A stretch of DNA of 64,000 bases from Gynuella sunshinyii YC6258. GTDB lineage: Bacteria > Pseudomonadota > Gammaproteobacteria > Pseudomonadales > Natronospirillaceae. Positions 1 to 10,032 of the stretch are shown one piece after another; positions within the stretch are counted from its first letter, which is position 1; each line of letters starts with the position of its first letter. The DNA lies in assembly GCF_000940805.1 (NCBI RefSeq), contig NZ_CP007142.1, forward strand, positions 3,510,593 to 3,574,592, read 5' to 3'. Made by a program: the position numbers and the translations under genes. The notes beneath the pieces were generated by a model. It made no database searches, was not told the origin of the DNA, and was given only the letters and a program-made list of their open reading frames with translations.

Positions 1-719
1 TATTCACCGGCCGGGGGCAATTGTTCATCAAGCTGATCGTGACAGTGCAACACGGCAATATCTCGGTTGGCTTTCAGGCCGCTCAGTGGCGCGAGGGCTT
101 GCCAGTCCGGGAAATCACTGATCAACAGGATGCGATATCCCGGGCGGGTTGAAAGCGACAGTTGCCGGACCAGTTCATCCATGCCCGCAACGGTATCATT
201 ATCGTTTGTCATGCGGGTGGGATCAGCCCGTTCCAGACTCTGAATCAGAAAATCGACTGCGCGTTCCCTCATCATGGGCTTCTGGCTGTGAATCCCCTGA
301 TTGGTCAACAGGACAAAGCCAACACGGTTGCCCGAATAACACGCCAGCCAGCCACATAATGCCGCAATGTGTGCAGCCAGTACCGACTTAAACCGGACCT
401 GGCTGCCAAATGCCATGGAAGATCTTAAGTCACATACGATACTCACCGGCTGTTCGCGTTCTTCGTGATAGAGCCGGGTATGGGTTTTTCCTTTTCGTGC
501 GGTGACCCGCCAGTCAATGGAGCGAATATCATCACCGGGCTGATAGGCGCGTACTTCTGCGAACTCCAGACCGCGGCCACGATGAGTGGAGATACGATGT
601 CCCATCATATGGTGTGGTCGGCGTTGTCGGGATAAAGCTGCCTGATGTTTGGCCAATGCTGACCAGGCATGCAGTTCACGAGCAATGATATGGGTCGGGG
701 AAGCGTCTGTAACCGTCAT
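1..719 (-). CDS. DUF58 domain protein, C-terminus cut by window edge
   Basis: The reverse strand is open from an ATG at 719 to the window edge, about 239 codons. The translation contains RGRGLEFAEVRAYQPGDD, then IRSIDWRVTARKGKTHTRLY, which is the hallmark of DUF58 proteins (von Willebrand factor A-like fold). Its start shares one base with the stop of the MoxR gene (TGATG), so the two are co-translated. MoxR/DUF58 pairs usually lie in larger operons with VWA-domain membrane proteins, thought to act in assembly or stress functions of the envelope; the exact role is not known. The gene is missing its C-terminal part only because the window ends. Confidence 0.9.
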   Translation of the reverse strand, partial: MTVTDASPTHIIARELHAWSALAKHQAALSRQRRPHHMMGHRISTHRGRGLEFAEVRAYQPGDDIRSIDWRVTARKGKTHTRLYHEEREQPVSIVCDLRSSMAFGSQVRFKSVLAAHIAALCGWLACYSGNRVGFVLLTNQGIHSQKPMMRERAVDFLIQSLERADPTRMTNDNDTVAGMDELVRQLSLSTRPGYRILLISDFPDWQALAPLSGLKANRDIAVLHCHDQLDEQLPPAGE

Positions 720-1675
720 CAGGCAATGGGTACCCGTTGCAGAATGGTCTGTACGACGGTTTCTGAGCTGATGCCCTGGCCCATGGCTTCATAGCTCAAA
801 TACAGTCGGTGACGATAGACATTGGGAAAGACCGACTGCACGTCGTCAGGGGTAACAAAGTCACGACCGGATAACCAGGCCTGGGCACGCGCACATCGCT
901 CCAGGGCGATGGTGGCACGAGGGCTGACACCGGCCGTCAACCAGGATGCCAGATCGTCGCCCCAGGTTTGGGGGTGGCGGGTTGCCAGCGTCAGTTGCAC
1001 CATGTATTCCTCAATGGCTTCTGATACGAACAACTCCAGAATCTGTTGTCTGGCGGCCATGGTCTGTTGCTTGGTGATCTGCAGTGCGGCTGGTTCCGGT
1101 TGTTTGAGTTCTCCCCGAACCAGACGGAGAATTTTGAGTTCGGCTTCCCGGTTGGGATAGTCCAGGAACACATGCATCAGAAAACGATCAAGCTGGGCTT
1201 CCGGAAGTGGGTAGGTACCTTCCTGTTCCAGAGGGTTTTGCGTCGCCATCACCAGAAACAGATCGTCCAGCCGTCGGGTTTCACCGGCAACCGTTACCTG
1301 CCGTTCTGACATGGCTTCCAATAATGCTGACTGTACTTTTGCGGGGGAGCGGTTTATCTCATCGGCCAGAATCAGATTGGCAAACACCGGACCTTCCTGA
1401 AAAACGAACTGATTGCTGTCCTGGTGGTAGATCTCGGTTCCGGTAATATCGGAAGGCAGCAGGTCTGGGGTGAACTGAATGCGGTTAAAGTGTCCATGCA
1501 GCCTGGCAGCCATTTCCTTAATCGCCTTGGTTTTGGCCAGACCCGGGGCACCTTCAACGAGCAGGTGACCGTCCGCAAGCAATGAGATGATTAAAGAACG
1601 GACGAGTTGTGGTTGGTCTATTACCTGTGACTCTAAGTCCTTTTCCAAGGTCTGGAACGCCTCACTCAATGACAT
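719..1675 (-). CDS. MoxR-family AAA+ ATPase
   Basis: The product is 318 aa, normal for MoxR ATPases. Walker A is GAPGLAKTKAI near residue 42, Walker B is LILADEINRSP near residue 103, and a sensor motif VMATQNPLEQEGTYPLPEAQ follows. MoxR proteins act as chaperone-like ATPases with VWA/DUF58 partners, and the overlapping downstream DUF58 gene fits this. The start at 1675 lies about 280 bp from the divergent gdhB start; that gap should hold both promoters, but I see no convincing sigma-70 pair in it. The family call is secure; the process served is not deducible from the sequence. Confidence 0.95.
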   Translation of the reverse strand: MSLSEAFQTLEKDLESQVIDQPQLVRSLIISLLADGHLLVEGAPGLAKTKAIKEMAARLHGHFNRIQFTPDLLPSDITGTEIYHQDSNQFVFQEGPVFANLILADEINRSPAKVQSALLEAMSERQVTVAGETRRLDDLFLVMATQNPLEQEGTYPLPEAQLDRFLMHVFLDYPNREAELKILRLVRGELKQPEPAALQITKQQTMAARQQILELFVSEAIEEYMVQLTLATRHPQTWGDDLASWLTAGVSPRATIALERCARAQAWLSGRDFVTPDDVQSVFPNVYRHRLYLSYEAMGQGISSETVVQTILQRVPIA

Positions 1676-1953
1676 TCAATAGGTCCCCTTATTCGGTTAA
1701 TGGTTATTGGGCTGAGTATTCTTAATCAGAGAAGTCATTGGTTCAAGCCGGTACATTTACTGACTCCCGGTATAAAGGTTCTGTAGAGACGGAATTTTTT
1801 ACATTCTGTACACAGTGACGACATACTGGAATGCAGTTGGATCTGTTAGTCTGGCCGGCGTTTGAAACACAGCCAGTACGGGCTGGATTAGTCTTTTTAA
1901 GCAAGATTGACTAGCCTGAAGGAAAACAATAAAAGTAACCTTATGAGGGATAT

Positions 1954-4900
1954 ATGTTTAGTCCGACTCAAATTTCCAGGCAGGAAATTATTGAAACCGT
2001 CCAGCAGCGAGTAGCCTCTGAATTTCCCGAATCTTTACAGCAATCCATTCACAGCCTCATCCACAGATGCTTTAGCTATGTGGCGCCAGAGGATCTGGTC
2101 AAGATTGAGCTTGAGGATTTAAGGGGGTTGATATTAAGCCTCTGGCAGCACCTTGAGCATTGGACGGCTAAACGTCCCAAAATAAATATCCTTAACCCCA
2201 ACCTCGAAGAGAATGACTGGCAGTCGAGTCATTCGATTATCATGATCCTGGCGAAGGAAATTCCTTTTGTACTTGATTCTGTCCGTCTCGGATTGAACCG
2301 TGCGGGATTGAATATTCATATTGTTTTCCATTCGACCCTGGGAGTGGAGCGTGATGCTCAGGGGCATCTGACCAGTATCAATCAGAACTCTGATAACAAA
2401 GAGTTGCTGGTCTGTTTTGAAATCGATCACGTTTCTGATGCAGAAAAAATCACCGATCTGAACACAGAAATAGAAACCATCCTGTCCGATGTTGAGCTGG
2501 CTACCGCTGATTTCGATGCGATGCAGGCCAAAGTGGCGGCCAAGATAGAAGAGTTGGGTAAAACGCCACCCGTCGGAATCCCCTCGGATGAAGTGGATGA
2601 AACCAGAGTATTCCTGAAGTGGTTGAGTAACAACCATTTTAGTTTCCTGGCTTACGATGAATATGAGCTCAAAGATGCCAAAGTCATCCAGGTTCCGGAC
2701 AGTGCGTTGGGGTTATTTAAAAAGAACAAAAAGCTCAAAGTCGAGGATCTCAGCGAGTTGACGGAAGATATGCAGGGATTTGCTTATGAAGCGAAACTGC
2801 TGACATTCATGAAGTCAGGCCACAAATCCAAAGTACACCGGGAGACCTATTCTGATTACATACTGATCAAGCAGTTTGATGAGAAAGGAAATGTCATTGG
2901 TGGTGCCCGCATTCTGGGTTTGTATACCTCTTCGGTGTATAACAACAGCGCCCAGAATATTCCGGTTGTGAGGAAAAAAATCCTGCAGGTATTGGAAAAG
3001 TCTGAATTCTTCCCCGGAACTCACAATTATAAAGAGCTGGCGCAGATTCTTTATTCTCTGCCCAAAGACGAATTGATTCAGTCCAGTATCGAAGAACTGT
3101 TAACCGTGTCACAGCAGGTGCTGGCCATTCAGGAACGCAAGCGTATACGTTTGTTTGTGCGCAAAGATGTGTACGGTAAATTTATCTCCTCTTTGCTGTA
3201 TATCCCCAAAGACATCTATAACACCGTATTGAGAGAGCAGATCCGGCTGATGTTGATGGAGCATTTCGACGTGGAAAGCTGGGATTTCACAACCTTCTTC
3301 AGTGAATCTGTGCTGGCGCGAACCCGCTATGTGTTCAAGCTCAAGAAACCCATGACGGAGGAAATTGACGTCATGGCGTTGGAGCAGAAAGCCATCGCCA
3401 TCTCCCGTCATTGGAAGGATGACTTTAAGTCCGCACTGATCGACAGCGTTGGTGAAGAGCGGGGCATCGAGCTTTACCGCCGTTATCACAACTCTTTTCC
3501 ATCCGGATACCAGGATAATTACAGCCCCAGAGTGGCAGTGATTGATTTACAACGGATGGAGTCCCTGTATTCCGATGACAGCACCTCGCTGGCGCTGAGT
3601 TTCTATCGCAGCCATGAACCGTCAGGCAGCCAGCTGAATCTGAAAATCTTCCATCAGCAGCATTCGCTGTTGTTATCTGATCTGATTCCAGTACTGGAAA
3701 ATCTGGGTTTAAAGGTCGTGGATGAGTTTCCTTACCAGATCAAAATTGAAAACAACCAAAGCTGCTGGATTTATGACTTTACGCTGTTGTATCCGGACGA
3801 TGAGAACCTTGAGCCTGCTAACTATCGTGAGCAGTTCAATCAGGCTTTTCATGCCATCTGGTATGGCAAGGCAGAGAACGATGAATTTAACCGACTGATA
3901 CTGAAAGGAAACTTGAACTGGCGTCAGGCAGCAATGTTACGTGCTTATGCCAAATATATGAAACAGATCGGTTCAACATTCAGCCCTCAATTCATTGCCG
4001 AGACCCTGTTGTCCCACACCGCTATTGTCGAGCAGCTTAACAAGCTGTTTGAACTCAGGTTTGACCCCAAGCACAGCAAGCGCAATGAGAGCCGTGAGGA
4101 AAAGATCGTCAGTCGCATAGAGACTCTGCTGGATGCTGTTGAAAACCTGAGTGAAGACCGGATTCTACGCAAATATGTGGAACTGATCAGTGCAACGGTC
4201 AGAACGAACTTTTATCAGACCCGTGATGGCCGCGAAAAAGATTATGTCAGCTTCAAGTTCCTGCCGCGCATGATTACTGATCTGCCACTGCCTTATCCAA
4301 AATACGAAATTTTCGTCTACTCGCCCAAGGTCGAAGGCGTTCATCTACGCGGTGGTAAAGTTGCTCGTGGAGGCCTGCGCTGGTCTGATCGTAACGAAGA
4401 TTTCCGGACCGAAGTGCTGGGTCTGGTCAAAGCCCAGCAGGTGAAGAACTCAGTGATCGTACCGGTTGGCGCCAAAGGTGGATTCGTTGCCAAGCAATTG
4501 CCGGCCAACGGCAGCCGAGAAGAAATACAGGCAGAAGGCATTGCCTGCTATCGCTGGTTTATCCGTGGTCTGCTGGATATCACCGATAACCTCATTAATG
4601 GTGAAGTGGTACCTCCCAAACAAGTCATACGGTACGACGAAGATGATCCTTATCTGGTGGTCGCGGCAGACAAGGGAACCGCAACCTTCTCTGATATCGC
4701 CAATGAACTGGCACTGGAGTACGGGCACTGGCTGGGAGATGCCTTTGCCTCAGGGGGGTCCCATGGTTATGACCATAAAAAAATGGGTATCACGGCGAAG
4801 GGCGCATGGGTCAGTGTTCAACGTCATTTTCGCGAACTGGGAATTGATGTTCAGCAGGATGAATTCACCGTCATCGGTATTGGTGACATGGCCGGTGACG

Positions 4901-6774
4901 TGTTTGGCAATGGCCTGTTGCGATCTGATAAGGCCCGGTTGATTGCAGCGTTTAACCATATGCATATTTTTGTCGACCCGGATCCGGATGCGTCGTCTGC
5001 GTTTGCAGAGCGTAAGCGTCTGTTTGAACTGCCACGTTCATCCTGGAGCGATTACGACACCAAGTTGATTTCCAGCGGTGGTGGAGTGTTCCTGCGTTCG
5101 GCCAAATCCATCACCATTACCAAAGAAATGAAAGCCCGGTTTGAAATCAAAGAGGATCGTTTGACTCCCAATGAATTGATTTCCGCCATTCTTAAAGCAC
5201 CGGTTGATCTGCTCTGGAACGGTGGTATCGGTACTTACGTCAAGTCCTTCAGTGAAAGTCATACCGATGTGGGCGATAAAAGTAATGATAATGTCCGTGT
5301 CAATGGTCGTGACTTGCGTGCACGCGTCGTAGGTGAGGGTGGTAACCTTGGATTAACCCAATTGGGCCGGATCGAATATGGCCTGAAAGGTGGACGCTCA
5401 TTTACTGATTTTATCGATAACGCGGGTGGCGTGGACTGTTCTGACCACGAGGTCAATATCAAAATTCTGCTGGATCGTCTGGTACATAATGGTGACCTGA
5501 CAGAGAAGCAGCGGAATATCCGGCTGGAGGAAATGACCGAAGAAGTGTCCCGGCTGGTTCTTACCAACAATTACAGGCAGGCGCAAATCCTGTCGTTATG
5601 TGACAGCGAATCTTTGGCGCGCATAGAAGAATATCGTCGATTCATCTCTACCATGGAAGCAGAGGACAAACTCAATCGTGAACTTGAGTTTATTCCGTCT
5701 GATGAACAGATTTCTGAACGGAAAAATTCCCGACTTGGGTTAACCCGGCCAGAGTTATCTGTGCTGATCAGCTACGGTAAGGGCGATTTAAAAGAGCAGT
5801 TGATCAAAGCCAATATAGGTGATGATCCATATGTGGTACGGGAAATTGAAACCGCGCTGCCGGCGGTGCTGGTCAAGGATTACTATGATGCCGTGTATAA
5901 CCATCCGTTGAAAAATGAAATTGTTGCCACTCAAGTGGCCAATGATCTCTACAACCATATGGGTATTACGTATCTGACCCGGGTACAGGAGTCTACCGGT
6001 TCCACCGTGTGTGAAGTTGCCAAGGCATATGTCGCTGCCCGTGATGTGTTCGGTTTGAAGCAGATCTGGCGGGATATTGAAGATCTTGGTTCACAGATAG
6101 AATCGTCGGTTTTAAATCGTATGATGTTGAAGACTTCTCGCAGTGTCAGACGTGCCAGCCGTTGGTTTATCAAAAACAACCGGCTCGGTATCCAGGTAGA
6201 GAACATAATAGCGGAATACCAACCCGCTATTGAGAAACTGTCTGATAACTTCCCGGATATTCTGGTGGGTGAAACACAGCAGCAGTGGTTGGAGGCGGTA
6301 CAGAAGCTGGTGGATCATAATGTGCCGGAAGTACTGGCGGCCAAAGTGGTGACTACAGACTTTCTCTACAATTGTCTGGGTGTTATCGCTGTAGCCAGCA
6401 CTACTGGTACCAGCGTGATCGAAAGCGCCAGAACGTTCTTCCGCATTGGTGATGAGCTGAATCTGATCGACTTTGGTGATCAGCTTAATCAGTTGAGTGT
6501 TGGGTCGCATTGGCAGGCACGTGCTCGTGAGGCCTATCGGGATGATCTGGAATGGCAGCAACGCAGCATTACCCAGAGTCTGCTCAAAGCCAAAACCAAA
6601 GATCAGGATATGGACACCGTTTTGTCCAGCTGGCGAGAGAAAAACGAAGTGCTGGTTAACCGTTGGCACCGCATGATGAAGGAAATCAAAACGGCCAGTG
6701 ATGTCGAGTTCAGTATGTACTCGGTTGCGATACGGGAATTACTTGATTTATCCCAGGTGACCAAAATAGAGTAA
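1954..6774 (+). CDS. gdhB: NAD-specific glutamate dehydrogenase, large (about 180 kDa) class
   Basis: The 1606-aa length is typical of the large NAD-dependent glutamate dehydrogenases of Pseudomonas and relatives, which deaminate glutamate to 2-oxoglutarate and ammonium during amino-acid catabolism. The catalytic core lies in the middle: RGGLRWSDRNEDFRTEV near residue 806 and VPVGAKGGF near 836 are the family glutamate-binding and catalytic-lysine motifs. The nucleotide-binding part follows (VIGIGDMAGDVFGNG near 975, VVGEGGNLGLTQLGR near 1128). The long N-terminal region matches the regulatory extension of the family. A GAGG ribosome-binding site lies seven bases before the ATG. The downstream DUF2835 gene begins after 27 bp and is probably co-transcribed. 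Confidence 0.97.
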   Translation: MFSPTQISRQEIIETVQQRVASEFPESLQQSIHSLIHRCFSYVAPEDLVKIELEDLRGLILSLWQHLEHWTAKRPKINILNPNLEENDWQSSHSIIMILAKEIPFVLDSVRLGLNRAGLNIHIVFHSTLGVERDAQGHLTSINQNSDNKELLVCFEIDHVSDAEKITDLNTEIETILSDVELATADFDAMQAKVAAKIEELGKTPPVGIPSDEVDETRVFLKWLSNNHFSFLAYDEYELKDAKVIQVPDSALGLFKKNKKLKVEDLSELTEDMQGFAYEAKLLTFMKSGHKSKVHRETYSDYILIKQFDEKGNVIGGARILGLYTSSVYNNSAQNIPVVRKKILQVLEKSEFFPGTHNYKELAQILYSLPKDELIQSSIEELLTVSQQVLAIQERKRIRLFVRKDVYGKFISSLLYIPKDIYNTVLREQIRLMLMEHFDVESWDFTTFFSESVLARTRYVFKLKKPMTEEIDVMALEQKAIAISRHWKDDFKSALIDSVGEERGIELYRRYHNSFPSGYQDNYSPRVAVIDLQRMESLYSDDSTSLALSFYRSHEPSGSQLNLKIFHQQHSLLLSDLIPVLENLGLKVVDEFPYQIKIENNQSCWIYDFTLLYPDDENLEPANYREQFNQAFHAIWYGKAENDEFNRLILKGNLNWRQAAMLRAYAKYMKQIGSTFSPQFIAETLLSHTAIVEQLNKLFELRFDPKHSKRNESREEKIVSRIETLLDAVENLSEDRILRKYVELISATVRTNFYQTRDGREKDYVSFKFLPRMITDLPLPYPKYEIFVYSPKVEGVHLRGGKVARGGLRWSDRNEDFRTEVLGLVKAQQVKNSVIVPVGAKGGFVAKQLPANGSREEIQAEGIACYRWFIRGLLDITDNLINGEVVPPKQVIRYDEDDPYLVVAADKGTATFSDIANELALEYGHWLGDAFASGGSHGYDHKKMGITAKGAWVSVQRHFRELGIDVQQDEFTVIGIGDMAGDVFGNGLLRSDKARLIAAFNHMHIFVDPDPDASSAFAERKRLFELPRSSWSDYDTKLISSGGGVFLRSAKSITITKEMKARFEIKEDRLTPNELISAILKAPVDLLWNGGIGTYVKSFSESHTDVGDKSNDNVRVNGRDLRARVVGEGGNLGLTQLGRIEYGLKGGRSFTDFIDNAGGVDCSDHEVNIKILLDRLVHNGDLTEKQRNIRLEEMTEEVSRLVLTNNYRQAQILSLCDSESLARIEEYRRFISTMEAEDKLNRELEFIPSDEQISERKNSRLGLTRPELSVLISYGKGDLKEQLIKANIGDDPYVVREIETALPAVLVKDYYDAVYNHPLKNEIVATQVANDLYNHMGITYLTRVQESTGSTVCEVAKAYVAARDVFGLKQIWRDIEDLGSQIESSVLNRMMLKTSRSVRRASRWFIKNNRLGIQVENIIAEYQPAIEKLSDNFPDILVGETQQQWLEAVQKLVDHNVPEVLAAKVVTTDFLYNCLGVIAVASTTGTSVIESARTFFRIGDELNLIDFGDQLNQLSVGSHWQARAREAYRDDLEWQQRSITQSLLKAKTKDQDMDTVLSSWREKNEVLVNRWHRMMKEIKTASDVEFSMYSVAIRELLDLSQVTKIE

Positions 6775-6801
6775 GCGGATTTCACCCGATCAGGTCAGGT
6801 T

Positions 6802-7032
6802 ATGAGTTCCGGACAAAGTTTTTTAATTGTTGATATCAGTATTTCTGCTGAAGAATTAATAAAGTTGTACCGGGGCTCAGCGAATCAGGTTAGAGCCACG
6901 GCCAGAGATGGCCGTGTTGTTCGATTTCCAGCCCGCATCTTACAGCCCTTTGTGACCCGTTCCGGTGTGCAGGGAAGTTTCAGGATCATATTTGACGGAC
7001 ATCATAAGTTTCAGAAGATTGAACGTTTATAG
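6802..7032 (+). CDS. DUF2835 family small protein
   Basis: The 76-aa product has the pattern of DUF2835: an N-terminal VDISISAEELIKLYRG, then RARD/ARDGR-type residues, then FPARILQPFVTRSGVQGSF and a basic C-terminus. No function is established for this family; in pseudomonads it is found close to the large glutamate dehydrogenase gene, as here. It has no signal peptide or membrane segment, so it should be cytoplasmic. The spacing of 27 bp to gdhB suggests co-transcription. I recognise the family from memory of its sequence, not from a search. Confidence 0.8.
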   Translation: MSSGQSFLIVDISISAEELIKLYRGSANQVRATARDGRVVRFPARILQPFVTRSGVQGSFRIIFDGHHKFQKIERL

Positions 7033-7053
7033 CCCGCCCGTTTCGCTTTTCAA

Positions 7054-7082
7054 TATTCAACCGTTGCATGACAGACTATAAT
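7054..7082 (+). promoter_or_regulatory. Candidate sigma-70 promoter for pyrD
   Basis: A perfect TATAAT lies at 7077-7082, thirty bases before the pyrD start, with TATTCA at 7054-7059 and a 17-bp spacer. The -10 is good but the -35 matches only half of the consensus, so this is a suggestion. It would give pyrD its own start, separate from the gdhB transcript. Confidence 0.4.
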
Positions 7083-7111
7083 CCGCCAAATTTTTCAAAG
7101 AGCGGATACCG

Positions 7112-8128
7112 ATGTACGACTTGTTGCGCAAAGGGCTTTTCTTACTTTCACCCGAAACGGCTCATGAAGCCTCTCTTGAACTGCTGGGAGCAGCGGCCCG
7201 TTTGAATCTGACAGGCTGGATCGGCAAGAAGGTTGCTCCCAAGCCTGTCCGGGTGATGGGAATCGACTTTCCCAATCCTGTCGGTTTGGCAGCTGGCATG
7301 GATAAAAACGGCGAATTTATCGATGGCCTTGCGGCGTTGGGATTCGGGTTTATTGAAGTCGGTACCGTTACCCCCAGGCCGCAGCCGGGTAACCCCAAAC
7401 CCCGATTGTTTCGTTTGCCCGAAGCTGAGGCGATTATCAATCGCATGGGCTTTAACAATCAGGGCATTGATCAATTGATTGCCAATGTCCGGCAAAGTCG
7501 TTTTAACGGAGTGCTTGGTATAAACATTGGTAAGAACAAAGATACTCCCAGCGAACAGGCCGCAGACGACTACCTGACCTGTTTACGCAAAGCCTATCCA
7601 TATGCCTCATACATAACGATCAATATTTCCTCTCCTAATACCCCCGGTCTTCGTGATCTTCAGTTTGGCGATCAGCTGTCCAGTTTGTTGGCGGCATTGA
7701 AAGAAGAACAGCTCCATCTTCACCAACAGATTGGCAAATACGTGCCTCTGGCAGTGAAAATTGCACCGGATATGGATGAAGCCGGTATCGAACAAATTGC
7801 AGAAAGCCTGATTAAAAATAGCATCGATGGCGTGATTGCCACCAATACCACCGTGAGCCGGGAAGGGGTGAAACATCTGCAACATGGCCAGGAACAGGGA
7901 GGCCTCAGTGGTTTGCCTGTTCTCGATATGGCGACCGAAACCCAGCGATTAATGGTGCAGGCCCTGGACGGCAGGCTGCCGGTTATGGGTGTTGGGGGAA
8001 TTCTCAATGGCGAACATGCCTCAGAAAAAATACTGGCAGGTGCCGAACTGGTCCAGTTGTATACCGGTTTTATCTACCGTGGTCCGAAGTTGATCACCGA
8101 GTGCGTGGAAGCGATACGCGATATTTAA
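7112..8128 (+). CDS. pyrD: Dihydroorotate dehydrogenase (quinone), class 2
   Basis: The product is 338 aa, the usual length of class 2 PyrD, which oxidises dihydroorotate to orotate with FMN and passes electrons to the quinone pool at the inner membrane. The N-terminal helix [19 protein letters not shown] is the quinone/membrane-association segment. Other signatures are [14 protein letters not shown], the [14 protein letters not shown] loop holding the catalytic serine, and GGLSGLPV and VGGI near the FMN phosphate site. The ribosome-binding site resembles AGAGCGGA. No unusual residue was seen. Confidence 0.98.
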   Translation: MYDLLRKGLFLLSPETAHEASLELLGAAARLNLTGWIGKKVAPKPVRVMGIDFPNPVGLAAGMDKNGEFIDGLAALGFGFIEVGTVTPRPQPGNPKPRLFRLPEAEAIINRMGFNNQGIDQLIANVRQSRFNGVLGINIGKNKDTPSEQAADDYLTCLRKAYPYASYITINISSPNTPGLRDLQFGDQLSSLLAALKEEQLHLHQQIGKYVPLAVKIAPDMDEAGIEQIAESLIKNSIDGVIATNTTVSREGVKHLQHGQEQGGLSGLPVLDMATETQRLMVQALDGRLPVMGVGGILNGEHASEKILAGAELVQLYTGFIYRGPKLITECVEAIRDI

Positions 8129-8294
8129 CGATGGATCGGAGGCCGTACCATAAAATCTCCACTGCGTGGCCTGGCAATACCATCTGAGCAGTCGGATTAG
8201 GGGAAGATAGAGCAGGGCTGCCCCAAACTGATTCGCTGGTGCGAAAAATCATCACCGGCGCATAATAAAAAAATACTGAAACCCATAAAAATCA

Positions 8295-8318
8295 GCGCTG
8301 AATATGAATATTCAGCGC
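8295..8318 (-). terminator. lexA terminator hairpin
   Basis: An 11-bp perfect inverted repeat (arms 8295-8305 and 8308-8318, two-base gap, so the real loop is larger) lies just after the lexA stop. Read on the minus strand it is followed by TGATTTTT and a further T-run. On the plus strand no T-run follows, so it mainly serves lexA, although it may also block readthrough from pyrD. Confidence 0.7.
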
Positions 8319-8343
8319 AACAACAACCTGTTCTGAAAAATGA

Positions 8344-8949
8344 TTAATGGATAGTGTTTCTCAACACACCCACATATAAGCCTTCAATCGCAAAGTCATC
8401 AGATTTCAGGTCAACAACAATGTCATCGTAGTCTTCATTCTCAGCCACCAGAGTGACCGTATTACGGTTTTTATAAAACCGTTTTACGGTTACATCATCA
8501 TTGATGCGCGCCACGATGACATCACCGTTTTTAACCTGATCAGTCTTGTGTACCGCTATCAGGTCATCTTCCAGAATACCGATGTTTTTCATGCTAACGC
8601 CTTTTACGCGCAACAAGTAATCGGCTTTTGGATAGAAGAAGTTTTCTGGAAAATTCACCCGGTTCTCAATGTGTTCTGCCGCCAGAATGGGAGAGCCGGC
8701 TGCAACACTACCTACGACAGGTAAACCCGCATCCAGATCTTCCGGCAGACGGATACCTCTGGAGGCACCGGGAATCATTTCGATTGCGCCTTTGCGGGCC
8801 AGGGCTTTTAAATGTTCCTCTGCAGCATTGGGTGAACGAAAGCCGAGTTGGGCGGCTATTTCTGCGCGGGTGGGGGGCATGCCGTTATCATCCAGATACG
8901 ATTTGATGAAATCAAAGACCTGTTGTTGGCGGGCGGTAAGCTTTACCAT
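8344..8949 (-). CDS. lexA: LexA SOS repressor
   Basis: A longer frame opens at 9096, but the true start is the ATG at 8949, giving 201 aa that begins [18 protein letters not shown] as in known LexA. The N-terminal half is the winged-helix DNA-binding domain. The Ala-Gly autocleavage site is in GSVAAGSP. The catalytic serine is in [16 protein letters not shown] and the lysine in DDVTVKRF. LexA represses DNA-damage genes until RecA filaments stimulate its self-cleavage. Two LexA-box-like sites lie just upstream, as expected for autoregulation. The extra 49 codons upstream cross these sites and show no LexA similarity. Confidence 0.98.
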   Translation of the reverse strand: MVKLTARQQQVFDFIKSYLDDNGMPPTRAEIAAQLGFRSPNAAEEHLKALARKGAIEMIPGASRGIRLPEDLDAGLPVVGSVAAGSPILAAEHIENRVNFPENFFYPKADYLLRVKGVSMKNIGILEDDLIAVHKTDQVKNGDVIVARINDDVTVKRFYKNRNTVTLVAENEDYDDIVVDLKSDDFAIEGLYVGVLRNTIH

Positions 8950-8958
8950 GATGGATTC

Positions 8959-8992
8959 CTGAATTTTTTTACAGTATTGGAAGTATATACAG
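8959..8992 (-). promoter_or_regulatory. Two degenerate LexA boxes upstream of lexA
   Basis: On the minus strand, 8992-8977 reads CTGTATATACTTCCAA, close to the E. coli lexA boxes but with a two-base mismatch in the right half. 8974-8959 reads CTGTAAAAAAATTCAG, one mismatch from CTGT-N8-ACAG. Two boxes just before the start repeat the E. coli lexA arrangement. The second box reaches into the ribosome-binding region, so a bound repressor could block both transcription and leader access. Confidence 0.6.
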
Positions 8993-9165
8993 CTGCCATG
9001 GGGCGTGCAACCTTCTATCGCAGTCCTGCGCGAGGAAGCTGATAGCGCGAGACTGTAGGAATAAACATACAAAATTAGTATTAGTGTTGGGGTCAAGTCT
9101 TATGTTGATGTCTTTTTTTTGGGACAATCATCAGCTTTTCCGTGTGTTTTGGATTTTCATTTACG

Positions 9166-10032
9166 ATGAAAAGTAGCAGTCAGCTTTTTCCCGTTACATT
9201 ATTTAAGGCCGATTTCTGGGAAGGCTATTCTGAAGATGTATATTTATTAAAGCCTAACAATAGCCCGGATAAAACCGTTGAATTTGCGGTTACCCGTTTG
9301 GGTCATCCGGATTTTTGCCGTAATGGACTGAGTCGTGGGGAGCCTGTCATTCTGTTACACGGTTTGTACGAAAACCGAACCGTCTGGATGTATGAGCAAC
9401 ATGACATGCTGTGCGAACTGCTCAATGCCGGGGCAGACGTCTGGATCATGGAAATGCGTGATCATGGTCTTTCCAAAACCAATCAGGATAGCCGTCAGAA
9501 TCATTGGCGTAATTATGCCCGGTACGATTTGCCAGCCTTGCAGCGGTTCATTCGTGAACAGAATCCGGCTCGGCAGACCTGGTTAGCCAGAGAGCAGGGG
9601 GCTGTTTCGCTGCTGCTGGCACTTGAATATGGTTTGCTGGATAAGCACTCAGAAGATCGTTTTTTTGTGACCCGTTTAGGCGATCTTTTGCGCCGTGATT
9701 TTCCGGGGCTGATATTGGTGCGCTCGCTGTTTAATCGCAAATCAAGGTTTATTACAGCTGGTCGTAACGAATATGAGTCGCGCCTGGCCATCAAACAGAT
9801 CTGGCAGCAAAAGTCATGGTTTGTTGGGCTGAAATCACTCGATGGAAAAACCTCTTTATTAAAAAGTATGCAACAAAATCCCATGCCCAACCTGTTTTAT
9901 TTACTGGACATGAATGATCCACCTCAGCAGAAACTGATCAATCGCGCGGGTTTTTCGGTGGTTGAAGCGAAAGCGTTTTCAGATACGCTATTGGTTTCCA
10001 GGATAACCGATCCGGTGCATGAAGTTGGTTAA
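9166..10032 (+). CDS. Alpha/beta-hydrolase-fold protein, atypical
   Basis: I place the start at ATG 9166 (288 aa); the frame could begin at GTG 9142, but the nearer ATG gives the natural N-terminus. PVILLHGLYENRTVWM is the strand-3/oxyanion region of alpha/beta hydrolases, and WIMEMRDHGLS follows the expected next strand. The position where GxSxG would lie reads WLAREQGAVSLLLAL, with no clear nucleophile serine, and I cannot place the catalytic Asp and His. The protein may be a non-enzymatic member or use an unusual nucleophile. It is transcribed away from lexA; the intervening region is LexA-controlled on the other strand. No signal peptide is visible. Confidence 0.65.
   Translation: MKSSSQLFPVTLFKADFWEGYSEDVYLLKPNNSPDKTVEFAVTRLGHPDFCRNGLSRGEPVILLHGLYENRTVWMYEQHDMLCELLNAGADVWIMEMRDHGLSKTNQDSRQNHWRNYARYDLPALQRFIREQNPARQTWLAREQGAVSLLLALEYGLLDKHSEDRFFVTRLGDLLRRDFPGLILVRSLFNRKSRFITAGRNEYESRLAIKQIWQQKSWFVGLKSLDGKTSLLKSMQQNPMPNLFYLLDMNDPPQQKLINRAGFSVVEAKAFSDTLLVSRITDPVHEVG

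Noticed and set aside
8950-9096. 49-residue N-terminal extension of LexA
   Set aside because: The extension crosses the LexA boxes and has no LexA similarity; the ATG at 8949 gives the standard N-terminus.
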